Part shown: positions 25,501 to 33,448 of the stretch, piece by piece
How positions within the stretch are numbered: position 1 is the first letter of the stretch
How the letters are laid out: every line of letters starts with the position of its first letter
NCBI RefSeq assembly: GCF_902833045.1
Contig: NZ_CADFDU010000004.1
Span: forward strand, 496,001-560,000
Direction: 5' to 3'
DNA from: Burkholderia sp. BCC0322
Lineage (GTDB): Bacteria; Pseudomonadota; Gammaproteobacteria; Burkholderiales; Burkholderiaceae
Length of the DNA stretch: 64,000 bases
The notes under the pieces: model-generated
Told to the model about the DNA's origin: nothing
Databases searched by the model: none
The model's input: the letters and a program-made list of their open reading frames with translations, nothing else
Made by a program: the position numbers and the translations under genes

Positions 25501-28112
25501 TAGGTGCTCGCGCCGTTCAATGTCTGCGTGCCGGTGCCCGCCAGCGTCAGGCCGCCGGTGCCGCCGATCGCGCCGCTGAACGTGCCGCTGGCCGTGCCGC
25601 CGAGCGTCAGCGCATTGCCGCCGAGGATCACGCTCGTACCCGCGGCGCCCGACAGTGCGCCGATCGCCTGCGCGCCGCCCGCGCTGATGTCGAGCGCCGC
25701 ACCGGCGTTGGCGAGATTCACCGTGCCCGTTGCCGCGAGACTGCCGCCCGTGCCGAGCGCCAGCGTGCCCGCGTTGATCGTCGTGCCGCCGGTGTAGGTG
25801 TTCGCACCGGTCAATGTCGTGGTCGCCGCGCCATTCTTCACGAGGCTGCCCGCGCCGGAAATCGCGCCGCGCAACCCGAGTGCGTTGCTGCCGCCGAGCG
25901 TCAGCGCGGCGCCCGTGCCCAGATCGATCGCGTTGCCGACCGACAGGTTCGTATTCGTATCGAGCGTCGCCGCGCCGCCGACGGTCAGCGCGCCGGTGCC
26001 GAGCGCCGAGCCGTTGCCGAGCACGAGCCCGCCGGCATTCAGCGTCGTGCCGCCCGTATAGGTGTTCGCGCCGGACAGCGTCACCGCCGCCGCGCCGTTC
26101 TTCACGAGACCGCCGCCGCCGGCGATCACGCCGCCCAGGCCGAGACCGGTGCTGCCGCCCAGCGTCAGCGTGGTGCCCGTCGCGATATTGACGCCGTTCG
26201 CGAGCGACACGTTGGTGGTCGCATCGAGCGTCGACGAACCGTTCACGTTCACCGCGCCGGCGCCGAGCGACGTATTGCTGCCGACGACGAGGTTGCCGCC
26301 GTTCAGGTTCGTGCCGCCCGTATACGTGTTCGTGCCCGTCAGCGTTTGCGTGCCGGTGCCTGACAGCGTGACGCTGCCCGCCCCGCCGATCGTGCCGGCA
26401 TAGGTCGCATTGACGCTGCCGTCGAGCGTCAGCGAATTGCCGCCGAGGCTCACGTTCGTACCGGCCGCGCCCGCCAGCGCGCCGATCGTCTGTGCGCCCG
26501 ACGCGTTGCTCATGTCGAACGTCGCGCCCCCGCCGGTCAGGTTGACCGTGCCCGTCGCCGACAGACTGCCGCCCGCGCCCAGCGCGAGCGTCCCGCTGTT
26601 GATCGTCGTGTCGCCGGTGTAGGTGTTCGCGCCGGTCAGCGTGGTCGTCGCCGCGCCGTTCTTCACGAGGCCGCCGTTTCCACTGATCGTGCCGGCCAGC
26701 CCGAGATCGTTGCTGCCGCCGATCGTCAGCGTCGAGCCCGTGGCGAGATTGACCGTGTTGTTGAGCGTCACGTTTGCGCTCGTGTCGATCGACGCGTTCG
26801 TATTGACGTTCAGCGCACCCGTGCCAAGCGACGTATTGTTGCCGACGACCAGACCGCCGCCGTTCAGGTTCGTGCCGCCCGTGTACGCGTTCGCACCGGA
26901 CAGCGTCAGCGTGCCGCCATCGTTCTTCGTCAGCGCGCCGACGCCCGACACCGTGCCCGACAGCGTGACCCCGGTCGCGCCCTGCACCGTCATCCCGCCG
27001 CCGGTGAGCGTCACGTTGTTGGCGACGTTGAGCCCTGTCGTACCCGCCTGCAGCGCACCGCCATTGGCCGTGATGTTCCCGGTGCCGAGCGACGCGTTGT
27101 TGTTGATGATCGCGACGCCGCCGTTCAGCGTCGCGTCCTGCGCGGTGGACGCACCGTTGATCGTCCAGTTGCCGCTGTTGACGTCGAGGTGGTTGAAGTT
27201 GATGTAGTTGTTGGCCGCGATCGTGCCGTTCGCGGTGGCACCCTGCTGCAGATTGAGCGTGTTGTTGCCGCCCGCGCCGCCGTCGACGACGCCAGTCGCG
27301 GCCACGCCGAGCGTGACCGGGCCGACCGTAATGTTGAACGCGCTGCCGGTGCCGCCCGCCGTGTTGACCGACGAACCGGTCACGGCATTGAACGTGTTGG
27401 TGCTGTTCGCGCCCATCGACACGCCGCCGTTGATCGTTCCCGAGTTGGTAAACGTATTGCCCTGCCCGGGCGTGCCGTTCGTGTCGAACGAGACGCGGCC
27501 ATTGATCGTTCCGCTGTTCGACATATTGACCTGGCCGCCGCCGTAGGCGGCGACCACGGGCGCGTCCGCGCCGACGAGGGTCGCACCGACCAGCGGGTTG
27601 GACCCGATCGTGCCGGTGTTCGTGATGTTCGACGTGCCGCCCGTGCCGTTCTGGACCGACAGCGCCATGCCCGTCACACCGCTGATCGCCACGCCGGTCG
27701 AGCCGTTCATCGTGCCGTTGTTGGTCACGGTCGTCGTGCTCGCCGCCGCGTTGCCGACCACGGCCCCGCTCGACAGCACGCCGAGCCCCGAGCCGAGCGC
27801 GGAAGGATCGATCGTGCCGTTGTTGGTCAGCCTGACGCCGTTGCCGGTCAACGACATCGCCGTGCCGCCGACGCCGAGCAGCACGCCGACGCTCCCGCCG
27901 GGGTTGACCGTCGCGTTCAGGTTGTTCGCGCTGTTCGCGTAACTGGGAGCCAGCGGGTTCGCGACGCCGGAACAGGTCACCGTGGTGCCTGCCGTGCTGC
28001 AGGTCGCCTGGGCGGGAACGATGCCCGCGCCGGACAGCGCCAGGAAAACCCCCGTGGGCAACAGCAATCTCGGAAACGGCTCGCCGGTTTTTTTCGAACG
28101 CGCAAGATTCAT
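19527..28112 (-). CDS. Giant PATR-repeat autotransporter (type Va), 2861 residues
   Basis: This is the largest gene here. A signal peptide ends near AQA at residue 36. The passenger has a filamentous Gly/Ala/Thr/Asn-rich N-terminal part, then about 20 passenger-associated transport repeats (PF12951-like), each with a GANTYTGGTTINGGSTL-type strand, forming a long beta-helix. Ten consecutive copies are nearly identical with a period near 300 bases. From residue about 2590 the sequence is an autotransporter beta-barrel (VWGQAFGGRSRLTG to the end), closing with the C-terminal aromatic LWKF. Secretion is to the cell surface, where an adhesin or biofilm role is likely. GAGGGA lies five bases before the ATG. 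No protease motif was recognised. Confidence 0.92.
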   Translation of the reverse strand: MNLARSKKTGEPFPRLLLPTGVFLALSGAGIVPAQATCSTAGTTVTCSGVANPLAPSYANSANNLNATVNPGGSVGVLLGVGGTAMSLTGNGVRLTNNGTIDPSALGSGLGVLSSGAVVGNAAASTTTVTNNGTMNGSTGVAISGVTGMALSVQNGTGGTSNITNTGTIGSNPLVGATLVGADAPVVAAYGGGQVNMSNSGTINGRVSFDTNGTPGQGNTFTNSGTINGGVSMGANSTNTFNAVTGSSVNTAGGTGSAFNITVGPVTLGVAATGVVDGGAGGNNTLNLQQGATANGTIAANNYINFNHLDVNSGNWTINGASTAQDATLNGGVAIINNNASLGTGNITANGGALQAGTTGLNVANNVTLTGGGMTVQGATGVTLSGTVSGVGALTKNDGGTLTLSGANAYTGGTNLNGGGLVVGNNTSLGTGALNVNTNASIDTSANVTLNNTVNLATGSTLTIGGSNDLGLAGTISGNGGLVKNGAATTTLTGANTYTGDTTINSGTLALGAGGSLSATGTVNLTGGGATFDMSNASGAQTIGALAGAAGTNVSLGGNSLTLDGSVNATYAGTIGGAGSVTLSGTGTQTLTGTNTYTGGTNLNGGNLVVGSNTSLGAGAVNVNGSSTLDATTNVSLANGVNIATGTTLTLGGSTGLGLGGVIAGGGGLVKNGAAAVTLSGANTYTGGTTLNAGGLVLGNGSALGTGALTVGGAATLDTNTNLSVGNAIDLGTGAALTLGGSNALGLRGAISGAGSLVKNGAATTTLTGANTYTGGTTINAGTLALGTGGSLAATGTVNLANAGAALDISAGGAQAIGALSGAAGTSVILGGNALTLGGTASGTFSGAIGGTGGLTLAGTGTQTLNGASTYSGGTNLNSGSVVLGNNASLGTGALTVGGAATLDTNTNVTVANAVNLAGTGSTLTLGGSNALALSGGISGAGNLVKNGAATTTLTGANTYSGTTTINSGTLALGTGGSFATTGAVNLAGAGAALDLSGATGAQSFGALSGVAGTNLNLGGNALTLGGTASGTFSGLIGGTGSLTLAGTGTQTLNGANTYTGGTNLNSGGLVLGNGSALGTGALNVGGAATLDTNASLTVGNAVNLGTGAALTVGGSNALGLSGPIAGAGSLVKNGAATTTLTGANTYTGGTTINAGTLALGAGGSFATTGAMNLAGAGAALDLSGATGTQTIGALSGVAGTNVSLGGNGLTLSGTASGTFGGAIGGTGGLTLAGTGTQTLTGANTYTGGTTINGGSTLALGAGGSLAASGTVNLAGAGATFNLSGASGAQTIGALSGAAGTNVNLGGNGLTLSGGGNHTFGGAIGGTGSVTLAGTGTQTLTGTNTYTGGTTINGGSTLALGAGGSLASTGAVNLAGTGAAFDVSGASGAQTIGALSGAAGTNVNLGSNGLTLGGTASGTFGGVIGGTGGVTFAGAGTQTLTGANTYTGGTTINGGSTLALGAGGSLASGSAVNLAGAGATFNLSGASGAQTIGTLSGAAGTNVDLGANALTLNGSGSGTFGGAIGGTGSVTLAGTGTQTLTGANTYTGGTTINGGSTLALGAGGSLAASGAVNLAGAGATFNLGGASGAQTIGALTGAAGTNVNLGANALTLSGSGGTFGGAIGGTGGVTFAGAGTQTLTGANTYTGGTTINGGSTLALGAGGSLASGSAVNLAGAGATFNLSGASGAQTIGALTGATGTNVNLGTNALTLSGNGASTFGGTIGGAGGLTLAGTGTQTLTGANTYTGGTTINGGSTLALGAGGSLAASGAVNLAGAGATFNLGGASGAQTIGALTGAAGTNVNLGANALTLSGSGGTFGGAIGGTGGVTFAGAGTQTLTGANTYTGGTTINGGSTLALGAGGSLASGSAVNLAGAGATFNLSGATGAQTIGTLSGGTGTNVNLGANALTLSGSGGTFGGAIGGTGGVTFAGAGTQTLTGANTYSGGTTINGGSTLALGAGGSLASGSAVNLAGAGATFNLSGATGAQTIGTLSGGTGTNVNLGANALTLSGSGGTFGGAIGGTGGVTLAGTGTQTLTGANTYTGGTTVNGGSTLALGAGGSLASTGAVNLAGTGATFDVSGATGAQTIGTLSGGAGTSVSLGTNALTLNGSGAGTFGGTIGGAGSVTVAGTGTQTLTGANTYTGGTTINGGSTLALGAGGSLAATGAVNLAGTGATFDASGATGAQAIGALSGGAGTSVNLGTNALTLNGGGTAFGGTIGGSGSVTVASGMQVLTGSNTYTGGTTIAAGGTLQLGNGGTSGSIAGNVVDNGALIVNQSGNVTIASVLSGAGSLTQTGSGQLTLTGTSTLSGPTTVSAGTLAVNGSLGQSTVTVQNGATVTGTGTIGGLVVQGGATAAASQPGAALNVGGNVTFQPGSTFQVAATPQQSGSLAAGGTATLNGGTVQVLANQSGYQPSTTYTILSASSGVQGTFSQVNANYAFLAPTLSYDPDHVYLRLVSNGTAFPDVATTPNQRSVAAALGGLGAGNPLYDAVVTTDAATARRAYGLLDGELQASLKSMLLLDSRYVRDAVTDRVRQGLAPGSGPLAALSSGGAALCGDNTAGAVDPTLPPERRIGSRDGCYGGTPYQPVVWGQAFGGRSRLTGDGNASTINRSMTGFIAGADMALNDKWRAGLAAGVTHSSLDNDQSSSASVNSYYLSLYGGAQYGALGVRGGASYTWYRINSDRSPGFAGFTDHDSAGYDANSAQVFGEIGYALPVGPVAIEPFAGLAYVNLHTDGYTETGGAAALRAGGETTHVGFSTLGLRAASQLGSIASGTFTARGTVGWRHAFGNVSPSSAFTFTNGGTSFQVSGVPIARDSAVLEAGIDANITKRLTLGLTYSGQYGSGVRDNAILGNILWKF
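21430..24415 (-). repeat. Ten near-identical ~300-bp tandem repeats within the autotransporter gene
   Basis: The sequence CCGTTGATCGTCGTGCC, or a one-base variant, recurs at about 21664, 21964, 22261, 22558, 22855, 23155, 23452, 23752, 24052 and 24352. Each marks one 99-100 residue passenger unit beginning TINGGSTLALGAGGSLA. Flanking units (to about 26900) are more diverged PATR copies. The periods are all multiples of three, so unit gain or loss keeps the frame. Confidence 0.9.
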
Positions 28113-28787
28113 GCTTTCCCTCGCTTTTCACTTTGGTATTGGTATTGCGCCCACGCCCGACGGCACGCAGCAGAAAATCACGGACAATAGCGTGCCCGCC
28201 GGCGATCGCAATGCGACGTCGACTTATTCACGGATGAATTTTTGATAAACCCCGGGTTGCGAACGCGAAGCTAGTCGAAAGACATGATGGCGGCCCCTGA
28301 TTTTATGCAGCGACTTTCTGGTTGATTTGGTTCCTGCCCCGCTTTTGTCAGACAAGACTATATCAAAGTCCAGCCGTTTTCCAGTCGATTTTTACCCATC
28401 AGATCAACGCCAAACGAGCGTGCATTTCTTACCCGCCGTTGCGTGTATGGCAGTAGCATTCAGCAGTTTTTCTGCGGGTTTATTTTGATCTTTCGCAAAA
28501 ACATCTGAATCGACGCATCCGTGGAAACGCTAACATACGGCCTTGATTCAAGAAACGTGAATTTTGCGGTGCGATATTTTCATTCCAGGAAACCGCCGAC
28601 ATCGATAATAAGCATCCATTTAATAATCAAACAGAAACCGGATTTTCACGTGCCCGGAAAAATCGCTTCGAATTCCGTCTTGCATCAGACCTGAAACGCG
28701 AATCGTTATCGCGGGTCCGGCGTGAAGCGGCACGAAGGAAGGTCGGAGAAAATCAGACACCGGGGGCGTTCGCCCCCGTGCATCGCG
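28113..28787. other. AT-rich region upstream of the autotransporter, no gene seen
   Basis: These 675 bases lie between the autotransporter start and the 3' end of the YdcF-like gene. From about 28240 to 28720 the DNA is clearly AT-rich against a GC-rich background. No convincing open frame is present. It should contain the autotransporter promoter and any regulator or silencer sites; H-NS-type silencing is possible but not shown. Confidence 0.6.
28761..28778 (-). terminator. Intrinsic terminator of the YdcF-like gene
   Basis: CGGGGGCG (28761-28768) and CGCCCCCG (28771-28778) form an 8-bp GC stem with a two-base centre, nine bases past the gene end. Reading on the minus strand, GATTTTC follows the stem within about ten bases. 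Confidence 0.6.
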
Positions 28788-29498
28788 TTACGAAAACAGG
28801 CTCATCAGGTAAAGCATCGGCCGGAACGAGACCGGCCGCGCATCGGGATTCACCCACAGGCGCATCGCATACACCGCGTAGGCCGGCACTTCGCGCCAGC
28901 TCGAATAGACATCGCGCAACTGGAAGCGGCGCGGATATGCGGCGTAGATGTTCTCCCGCGCGATGCCGACGCGCTCGAACGCGAGGCGCGCCCGTGCAAG
29001 ATGGTAGTACTGACTGACGATCAGCACGCGCGACAGGCGGTGCGCCTGCAGGTACGCAAGCGTGTGCTGCGCGGTCGCGAGCGTGTTGTCGCCCTGGTCG
29101 TCGACCGTGATCCGGTCGGCCGGCACGCCGCGCGCCACGAGATAGTCGCGCATGGCCGTCGCTTCGTTCAGCCCGGGGCCGTCGATCGCGCCGCTGACCA
29201 GAAACGCCGGGCACTGCCCCGTGCGGTAGCAGCGCACGCCGACGTCGAGCCGGGCCGCGAGCACGGGCTTCGGCACGCCCTTCTCGTCGAGTGCGTTGCC
29301 GAAGATCACGGCGACGTCGGCCGGCTCGCTCGGCATCCGCATCCCGTACGCGACGAGCACGACTGCCGCGGCAACCCAGATGCACGCGACGATGGCCAGC
29401 ACGCGGCCAACTCGGGCCGCAAAGCCCCGTTTGGATTGGTATTTCAAGGTTCTTGATCTCTCAGGTCGTCGGGCGTACCGGCTGGCCCCGCCCAGCAT
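28788..29498 (-). CDS. YdcF/SanA-like DUF218 membrane-anchored protein
   Basis: The protein has 236 residues. An N-terminal membrane segment (LAIVACIWVAAAVVLVAYG, about residues 33-52) is followed by a DUF218 Rossmann-like domain with PADVAVIFGNALDEKGVPK, VSGAIDGPGLNEATAMRDYL and the conserved DDQGDNTLATAQHTL and VSQYYHLARARLAF. The family includes SanA and ElyC, linked to envelope integrity and vancomycin barrier function. A TTG at 29447 (LKYQSKRGF), closer to the membrane segment, is an alternative start. It lies downstream of the MreB-like gene on the same strand, and an envelope role fits that context. Confidence 0.85.
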   Translation of the reverse strand: MLGGASRYARRPERSRTLKYQSKRGFAARVGRVLAIVACIWVAAAVVLVAYGMRMPSEPADVAVIFGNALDEKGVPKPVLAARLDVGVRCYRTGQCPAFLVSGAIDGPGLNEATAMRDYLVARGVPADRITVDDQGDNTLATAQHTLAYLQAHRLSRVLIVSQYYHLARARLAFERVGIARENIYAAYPRRFQLRDVYSSWREVPAYAVYAMRLWVNPDARPVSFRPMLYLMSLFS

Positions 29499-29682
29499 GG
29501 GCGCGTAACGCTAGCACGGCACGCTCGCGTGCGTCCACGCTGCGGATCGAGACGGGACTGTTACCGACCTTTCGGCGAGACGATCGACGAAGCGTGCCCG
29601 GAAAGGCGGGTCGGCCTTACGGAGATCGAAAGAATGGAAATGGCGCCGCAACACGGCGGTGCCCGGCCTGGCCCGAACCGCG

Positions 29683-30723
29683 TCAATCGACCTGGCACAT
29701 CGTGAGCCGCCCCATCGCCTCGCCCGCACCGCGCACCGCGCAGGTGGCCGGCTCGTCGGCGATCCGGGCGACGAGCCCCGTCTCGTCGTACAGCAGGCGC
29801 TCGAGATCCGCGAGCAGCGCACCGCCGCCCGTCAGCACCACGCCACGATTCGCGATGTCGGTCACGAGCTCGGCCGGCGCGTTCTCCAGCACCGACTTCA
29901 CCGCGCCGATCACCTGCTTGAGCGGCGCGGCCAGCGCGTCCGCCACGTCGTGGTTGGACAGCTCGATCGAGCGCGGCAGGCCGTCGCCGACACCCCGCCC
30001 GACCGCGCGCGTCGACCTGCGCGGCACCGCGCTGGTGGCCGAGCCGATCGTCTGCTTGACGTGCTCGGCCGTCTGTTCGCCGAGCAGCACGCCATACAGG
30101 TTGCGCACATGGTTGACGATCGCCGCGTCGAACTGGTTGCCGCCCACGCGAATCGCTTCACGGTAGACGATGCCGCCGAGCGCGATCACCGCGACTTCGG
30201 TCGTCCCGCCGCCGATATCGACGACCATCGAGCCCACCGGCTCGGTCACCGGCAGGCCCGCGCCGAGCCCGGCCGCCAGCGATTCCTCGATCAGTTCGAC
30301 CTCCGATACACCCGCGGCGAACGCGGCCTCGCGGAGCGCGCGGCGCTCGACGGCCGTCGCATCGGACGGCACGCACAACGTGACCTCGACGCGGCGGCCG
30401 AAGCGCGAACGCGTGCGCGACATGTCGATGAAGCTGCGGATCATCTGCTCGGCTGCGTGCGCGTCGGCGATCACGCCGTGCCGCATCGGCCGCACGGCTT
30501 CGAGATGCCCCGGTTCGCGGCCGAGCAGCGCCTTCGCGAGCTCGCCGACGGCCTCGAGCGTCGGCCGCGCGTCGGTCGCACCGGCGCCGGCCTTGCGGAA
30601 GCAGACGACCGACGGCTGGTTCAGCACCACCCCGCGTTCATGCGTATAAATCCGCGTACTCGCCGTTCCGGGATCGATCGCAACGGGTTGCGCAAACAAC
30701 TTTCCGAACAGCGGTGTCGACAT
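29683..30723 (-). CDS. MreB-like actin homologue (second copy)
   Basis: The protein has 346 residues, the normal MreB length, with the actin-fold nucleotide motifs: phosphate 1 at AIDPGTASTRIYTH, phosphate 2 at VDIGGGTTEVAVIALGG, and the adenosine loop VVLTGGGALLADLE. MreB filaments direct cell-wall elongation at the inner membrane. The first loop reads D-P-G-T-A-S-T-R where canonical MreB has D-L-G-T-A-N-T, and no mreC or mreD follows, so this is probably a paralogue of the housekeeping MreB encoded elsewhere. It is divergent from a patatin gene across 271 bases and lies upstream of an envelope-type DUF218 gene. Confidence 0.85.
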   Translation of the reverse strand: MSTPLFGKLFAQPVAIDPGTASTRIYTHERGVVLNQPSVVCFRKAGAGATDARPTLEAVGELAKALLGREPGHLEAVRPMRHGVIADAHAAEQMIRSFIDMSRTRSRFGRRVEVTLCVPSDATAVERRALREAAFAAGVSEVELIEESLAAGLGAGLPVTEPVGSMVVDIGGGTTEVAVIALGGIVYREAIRVGGNQFDAAIVNHVRNLYGVLLGEQTAEHVKQTIGSATSAVPRRSTRAVGRGVGDGLPRSIELSNHDVADALAAPLKQVIGAVKSVLENAPAELVTDIANRGVVLTGGGALLADLERLLYDETGLVARIADEPATCAVRGAGEAMGRLTMCQVD

Positions 30724-30994
30724 ATCAAACCTTTGTAATCGAACAGGCCAGGGCAGCCGGGCCGCATTTCCGCGGCCCGTCCATGCCGCCCCATCACGAA
30801 CTTAGCGGCAAATCGTTCCGATACTTTAGGCAATTCCGATGATTTTTTCGCGACTGAATTGTCAAAAGTGCCGTTCCGGACGCATCCGGCTACGCAACAG
30901 CCGCTCGCATTGCGCCTGTAAAACACGGTAATCTCTCGGTCTTGCCTGCTCCCGGCAGGCCTCAGACGCCCGATCACGCCAGGTATTTTCCACC

Positions 30995-33391
30995 ATGACA
31001 GCGACCGTTTCCTTCCGCTGGGCGCGGTTGCGCCCGCTTTGCACGACGCTCGTCGCCTTCTGGTGCTGCACGGTCGCCGCGCAACCGCTGCCGGCCACCG
31101 GCTCCGCCGCCGCGGCCCCGGCCGCTGCCGCCAGCGCGCCGGCTGCGGCGCCCGCGCCAGCCGGGCACACCTGCGAAGCCGACGGCGGCCCGGCCGGCCG
31201 GCCGTCGATCGGCCTCGTGCTGTCCGGCGGCGGCGCGCGCGGCTATGCGCACCTCGGCGTCCTCAAGGTGCTGGAGGACAACCGCATCCCGATCGACTGC
31301 ATCGCCGGCACCAGCATGGGCGCCGTGGTCGGCGGCCTGTACGCGAGCGGCATGGCCGCCGGCGAGATGCAGCAGCGGCTGTCGGAGGTCAACCTCGCGG
31401 ACATCGCGTTCGACGTGACGGAGCGCGCGGACCTGCCGCAAACCAGCCGCGAGGACGAGCGCCTGTACATCAACGGGCTGACGCTCGGCTTCGGCAAGAA
31501 AGGCGTGAAGGCGCCGGTCGGCCTCGTGCAGGGCAACCGGCTGCAGGCGCTGCTCGCGAGATGGACCGCCGCCGTGCCGACCAACCAGCCGTTCGACCGC
31601 CTGCCGATCCCGTTCCATGCGGTCGCGACCGACCTGCAGACGGGCCAGATGGTGGTGCTCGACCACGGCTCGCTGCCGCTCGCGATCCGCGCGAGCATGG
31701 CGATGCCGGGCCTGTTCGCGCCGGCCGAGATCAACGGGCGCGCGCTCGTGGACGGCGGGCTCGTCAGCAACCTGCCCGTCGACACCGCGCGGCAGATGGG
31801 CGCGAACGTCGTGATCGCGGTCGACATCGGCTCGCAACTGCGCCCGCTCGACGCGCTCGCGTCGCCCGCCGACGTGATGCAGCAGATGGTCGGCATCCTG
31901 ATCCGCCAGAACGTGACCGCGCAGCGCAAGCAGCTCGACGCGCAGGACGTGCTGCTCACGCCGGACCTCGGCTCGCTCGCGTTCACCGACTTCCAGAACG
32001 CGAAGCAGGCGATCGCCGCCGGCGCGGCCGCCGCGACCGCGGCGCTGCCGAAGCTGCAACGCTTCGCGCTCACGCCGGAACAGTACGCGGCCTACCGGTC
32101 GGCGCACGCGCAGCCGCTGCCGCCGCCGATCCGGATCACGCGCATCGACATCAAGACCAGCGGCGGCGTGCCGAAGCGGGTCGTCAGCAACGCGCTGCAC
32201 GTGAAGCCCGGCGACACCTACGATCCGGATACCGTCAGCCAGGATCTGCTCGGGCTCACGACGGGCGGCAACTTCGAGAGCGTCACGCAGCAGATCGTGA
32301 GCCACGGCGACGAAAACGTGCTCGAGATCAACGCGCGCGAAAAATACTGGGGGCCGAATTTCCTGCTGTTCGGGCTCGGCATGTCGAGCAGCTCGACCGA
32401 CGAGGGCGGCTTCCGCCTGCACGTCGGCTACCGGCGGCCGTGGCTCACCGAATCGGGGCTCGAATTCCGCGCGGACACGACGATCGGCAGCGACCTGCAA
32501 TCGGCGCGCATCGAGTTCCGCCAGCCGCTGTCGATGGCGTACGGCGTCTATCTGTCGCCGTACGCGGAATACCAGCGCCGCTACGCGAACCTGTACGACG
32601 ACAGCGGCAACGTGAAGATCACGCAGTACCTGATGCAGACCGCGCGCGCCGGGCTCGATCTCGGCCTGCCGATTGCGCGGCTCGGCGATTTCCGCATCGG
32701 GATCGGTTATGTGACCGGGCACGGCTCGCCGACCTACAACCTGCCGTTCGACGACGGCGACGGCCAGGCGCTGCTGTGGCCAAGCTTCACGTCGCAGGCG
32801 CTGACCGCGCGCGCGCGGCTCGTCATCGACCAGCTCGACGATCCGCTGTTCCCGCGCAAGGGCTATTTCACCGAGCTGCGCGTCGAACGCTCGCTGGTGT
32901 CGCGCAACGGGGGGTCGGCGTCGGAGTTCGACGACAGCATCAACAACGCGCCCTACACCGAGATCTACGGCAAGGCGATGGTTGCGCAGCAGTTCGGCCG
33001 GCACAGCGTCAGCGCGACGATCGAAGGCGGCAAGAGCATCGGCGGCACCAACCTGATCAACGCGTTCAACTTCACGCTCGGCGGTTTTCAGCATCTGTCC
33101 GCGTATGCGGCCGACCAGCTGAACGGCAACGAGCTCGCGTACGCGCAGGTGACCTACATGAACCAGCTGATGACGTTCAACGCATCGCCGATCAAGGCGC
33201 TGTCGGTGGGCGCCAGCGCGGAAGTCGGCAACGTCTGGTCGAGCGGCCAGCAGATCGGCGGCGGCGCGCTCAAGCAGAGCTATACGTTCTTCACGAGCCT
33301 GTCGACCGCATTCGGGCCTGTCTACATCGGCGTAGCGCTCGCGCCCAGCGGCCGCCGCAACTTCTACCTGCAGCTCGGCCGCACGTACTGA
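30995..33391 (+). CDS. Patatin-like phospholipase with Omp85 barrel (type Vd, PlpD-like)
   Basis: The protein has 798 residues. After a signal peptide (about 1-29) and an Ala/Pro-rich linker comes a patatin domain: oxyanion GGGARG (about 78-83), nucleophile Ser107 in GTSMG, and catalytic Asp253 in DGG. Residues about 377-450 form one POTRA domain and about 455-798 a 16-strand Omp85-type barrel ending in aromatic YLQLGRTY. This is the layout of the type Vd autotransporter PlpD of Pseudomonas, a lipase or phospholipase A1 delivered across the outer membrane. It is divergent from the mreB-like gene. An 11-bp stem follows the stop. Confidence 0.92.
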   Translation: MTATVSFRWARLRPLCTTLVAFWCCTVAAQPLPATGSAAAAPAAAASAPAAAPAPAGHTCEADGGPAGRPSIGLVLSGGGARGYAHLGVLKVLEDNRIPIDCIAGTSMGAVVGGLYASGMAAGEMQQRLSEVNLADIAFDVTERADLPQTSREDERLYINGLTLGFGKKGVKAPVGLVQGNRLQALLARWTAAVPTNQPFDRLPIPFHAVATDLQTGQMVVLDHGSLPLAIRASMAMPGLFAPAEINGRALVDGGLVSNLPVDTARQMGANVVIAVDIGSQLRPLDALASPADVMQQMVGILIRQNVTAQRKQLDAQDVLLTPDLGSLAFTDFQNAKQAIAAGAAAATAALPKLQRFALTPEQYAAYRSAHAQPLPPPIRITRIDIKTSGGVPKRVVSNALHVKPGDTYDPDTVSQDLLGLTTGGNFESVTQQIVSHGDENVLEINAREKYWGPNFLLFGLGMSSSSTDEGGFRLHVGYRRPWLTESGLEFRADTTIGSDLQSARIEFRQPLSMAYGVYLSPYAEYQRRYANLYDDSGNVKITQYLMQTARAGLDLGLPIARLGDFRIGIGYVTGHGSPTYNLPFDDGDGQALLWPSFTSQALTARARLVIDQLDDPLFPRKGYFTELRVERSLVSRNGGSASEFDDSINNAPYTEIYGKAMVAQQFGRHSVSATIEGGKSIGGTNLINAFNFTLGGFQHLSAYAADQLNGNELAYAQVTYMNQLMTFNASPIKALSVGASAEVGNVWSSGQQIGGGALKQSYTFFTSLSTAFGPVYIGVALAPSGRRNFYLQLGRTY

Positions 33392-33397
33392 GCGTGC

Positions 33398-33423
33398 GCG
33401 GATGCCGCTTCGGCGGCATCCGC
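33398..33423. terminator. 11-bp perfect stem with TTCG loop between convergent genes
   Basis: GCGGATGCCGC (33398-33408), loop TTCG, then GCGGCATCCGC (33413-33423). It lies between the patatin stop and the convergent azoR stop and can serve both strands. Stable UUCG tetraloop; no T-run on the plus side. Confidence 0.7.
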
Positions 33424-33448
33424 GTCTGCCTCGCGCCGCCCGCCTGGA

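Noticed and set aside
21711-26363. A plus-strand open frame of 1550 codons opposite the autotransporter
   Set aside because: It is Arg/Ala-rich, follows the 300-base repeats of the real gene and has no domain. The high GC and repeated sequence remove stop codons from several frames; the minus-strand frame has signal peptide, PATR repeats and barrel.
30974-33094. A 706-codon minus-strand frame opposite the patatin gene
   Set aside because: Arg/Ala/Asp-rich shadow frame with no motif; the plus frame has GGGARG, GTSMG and an Omp85 barrel.
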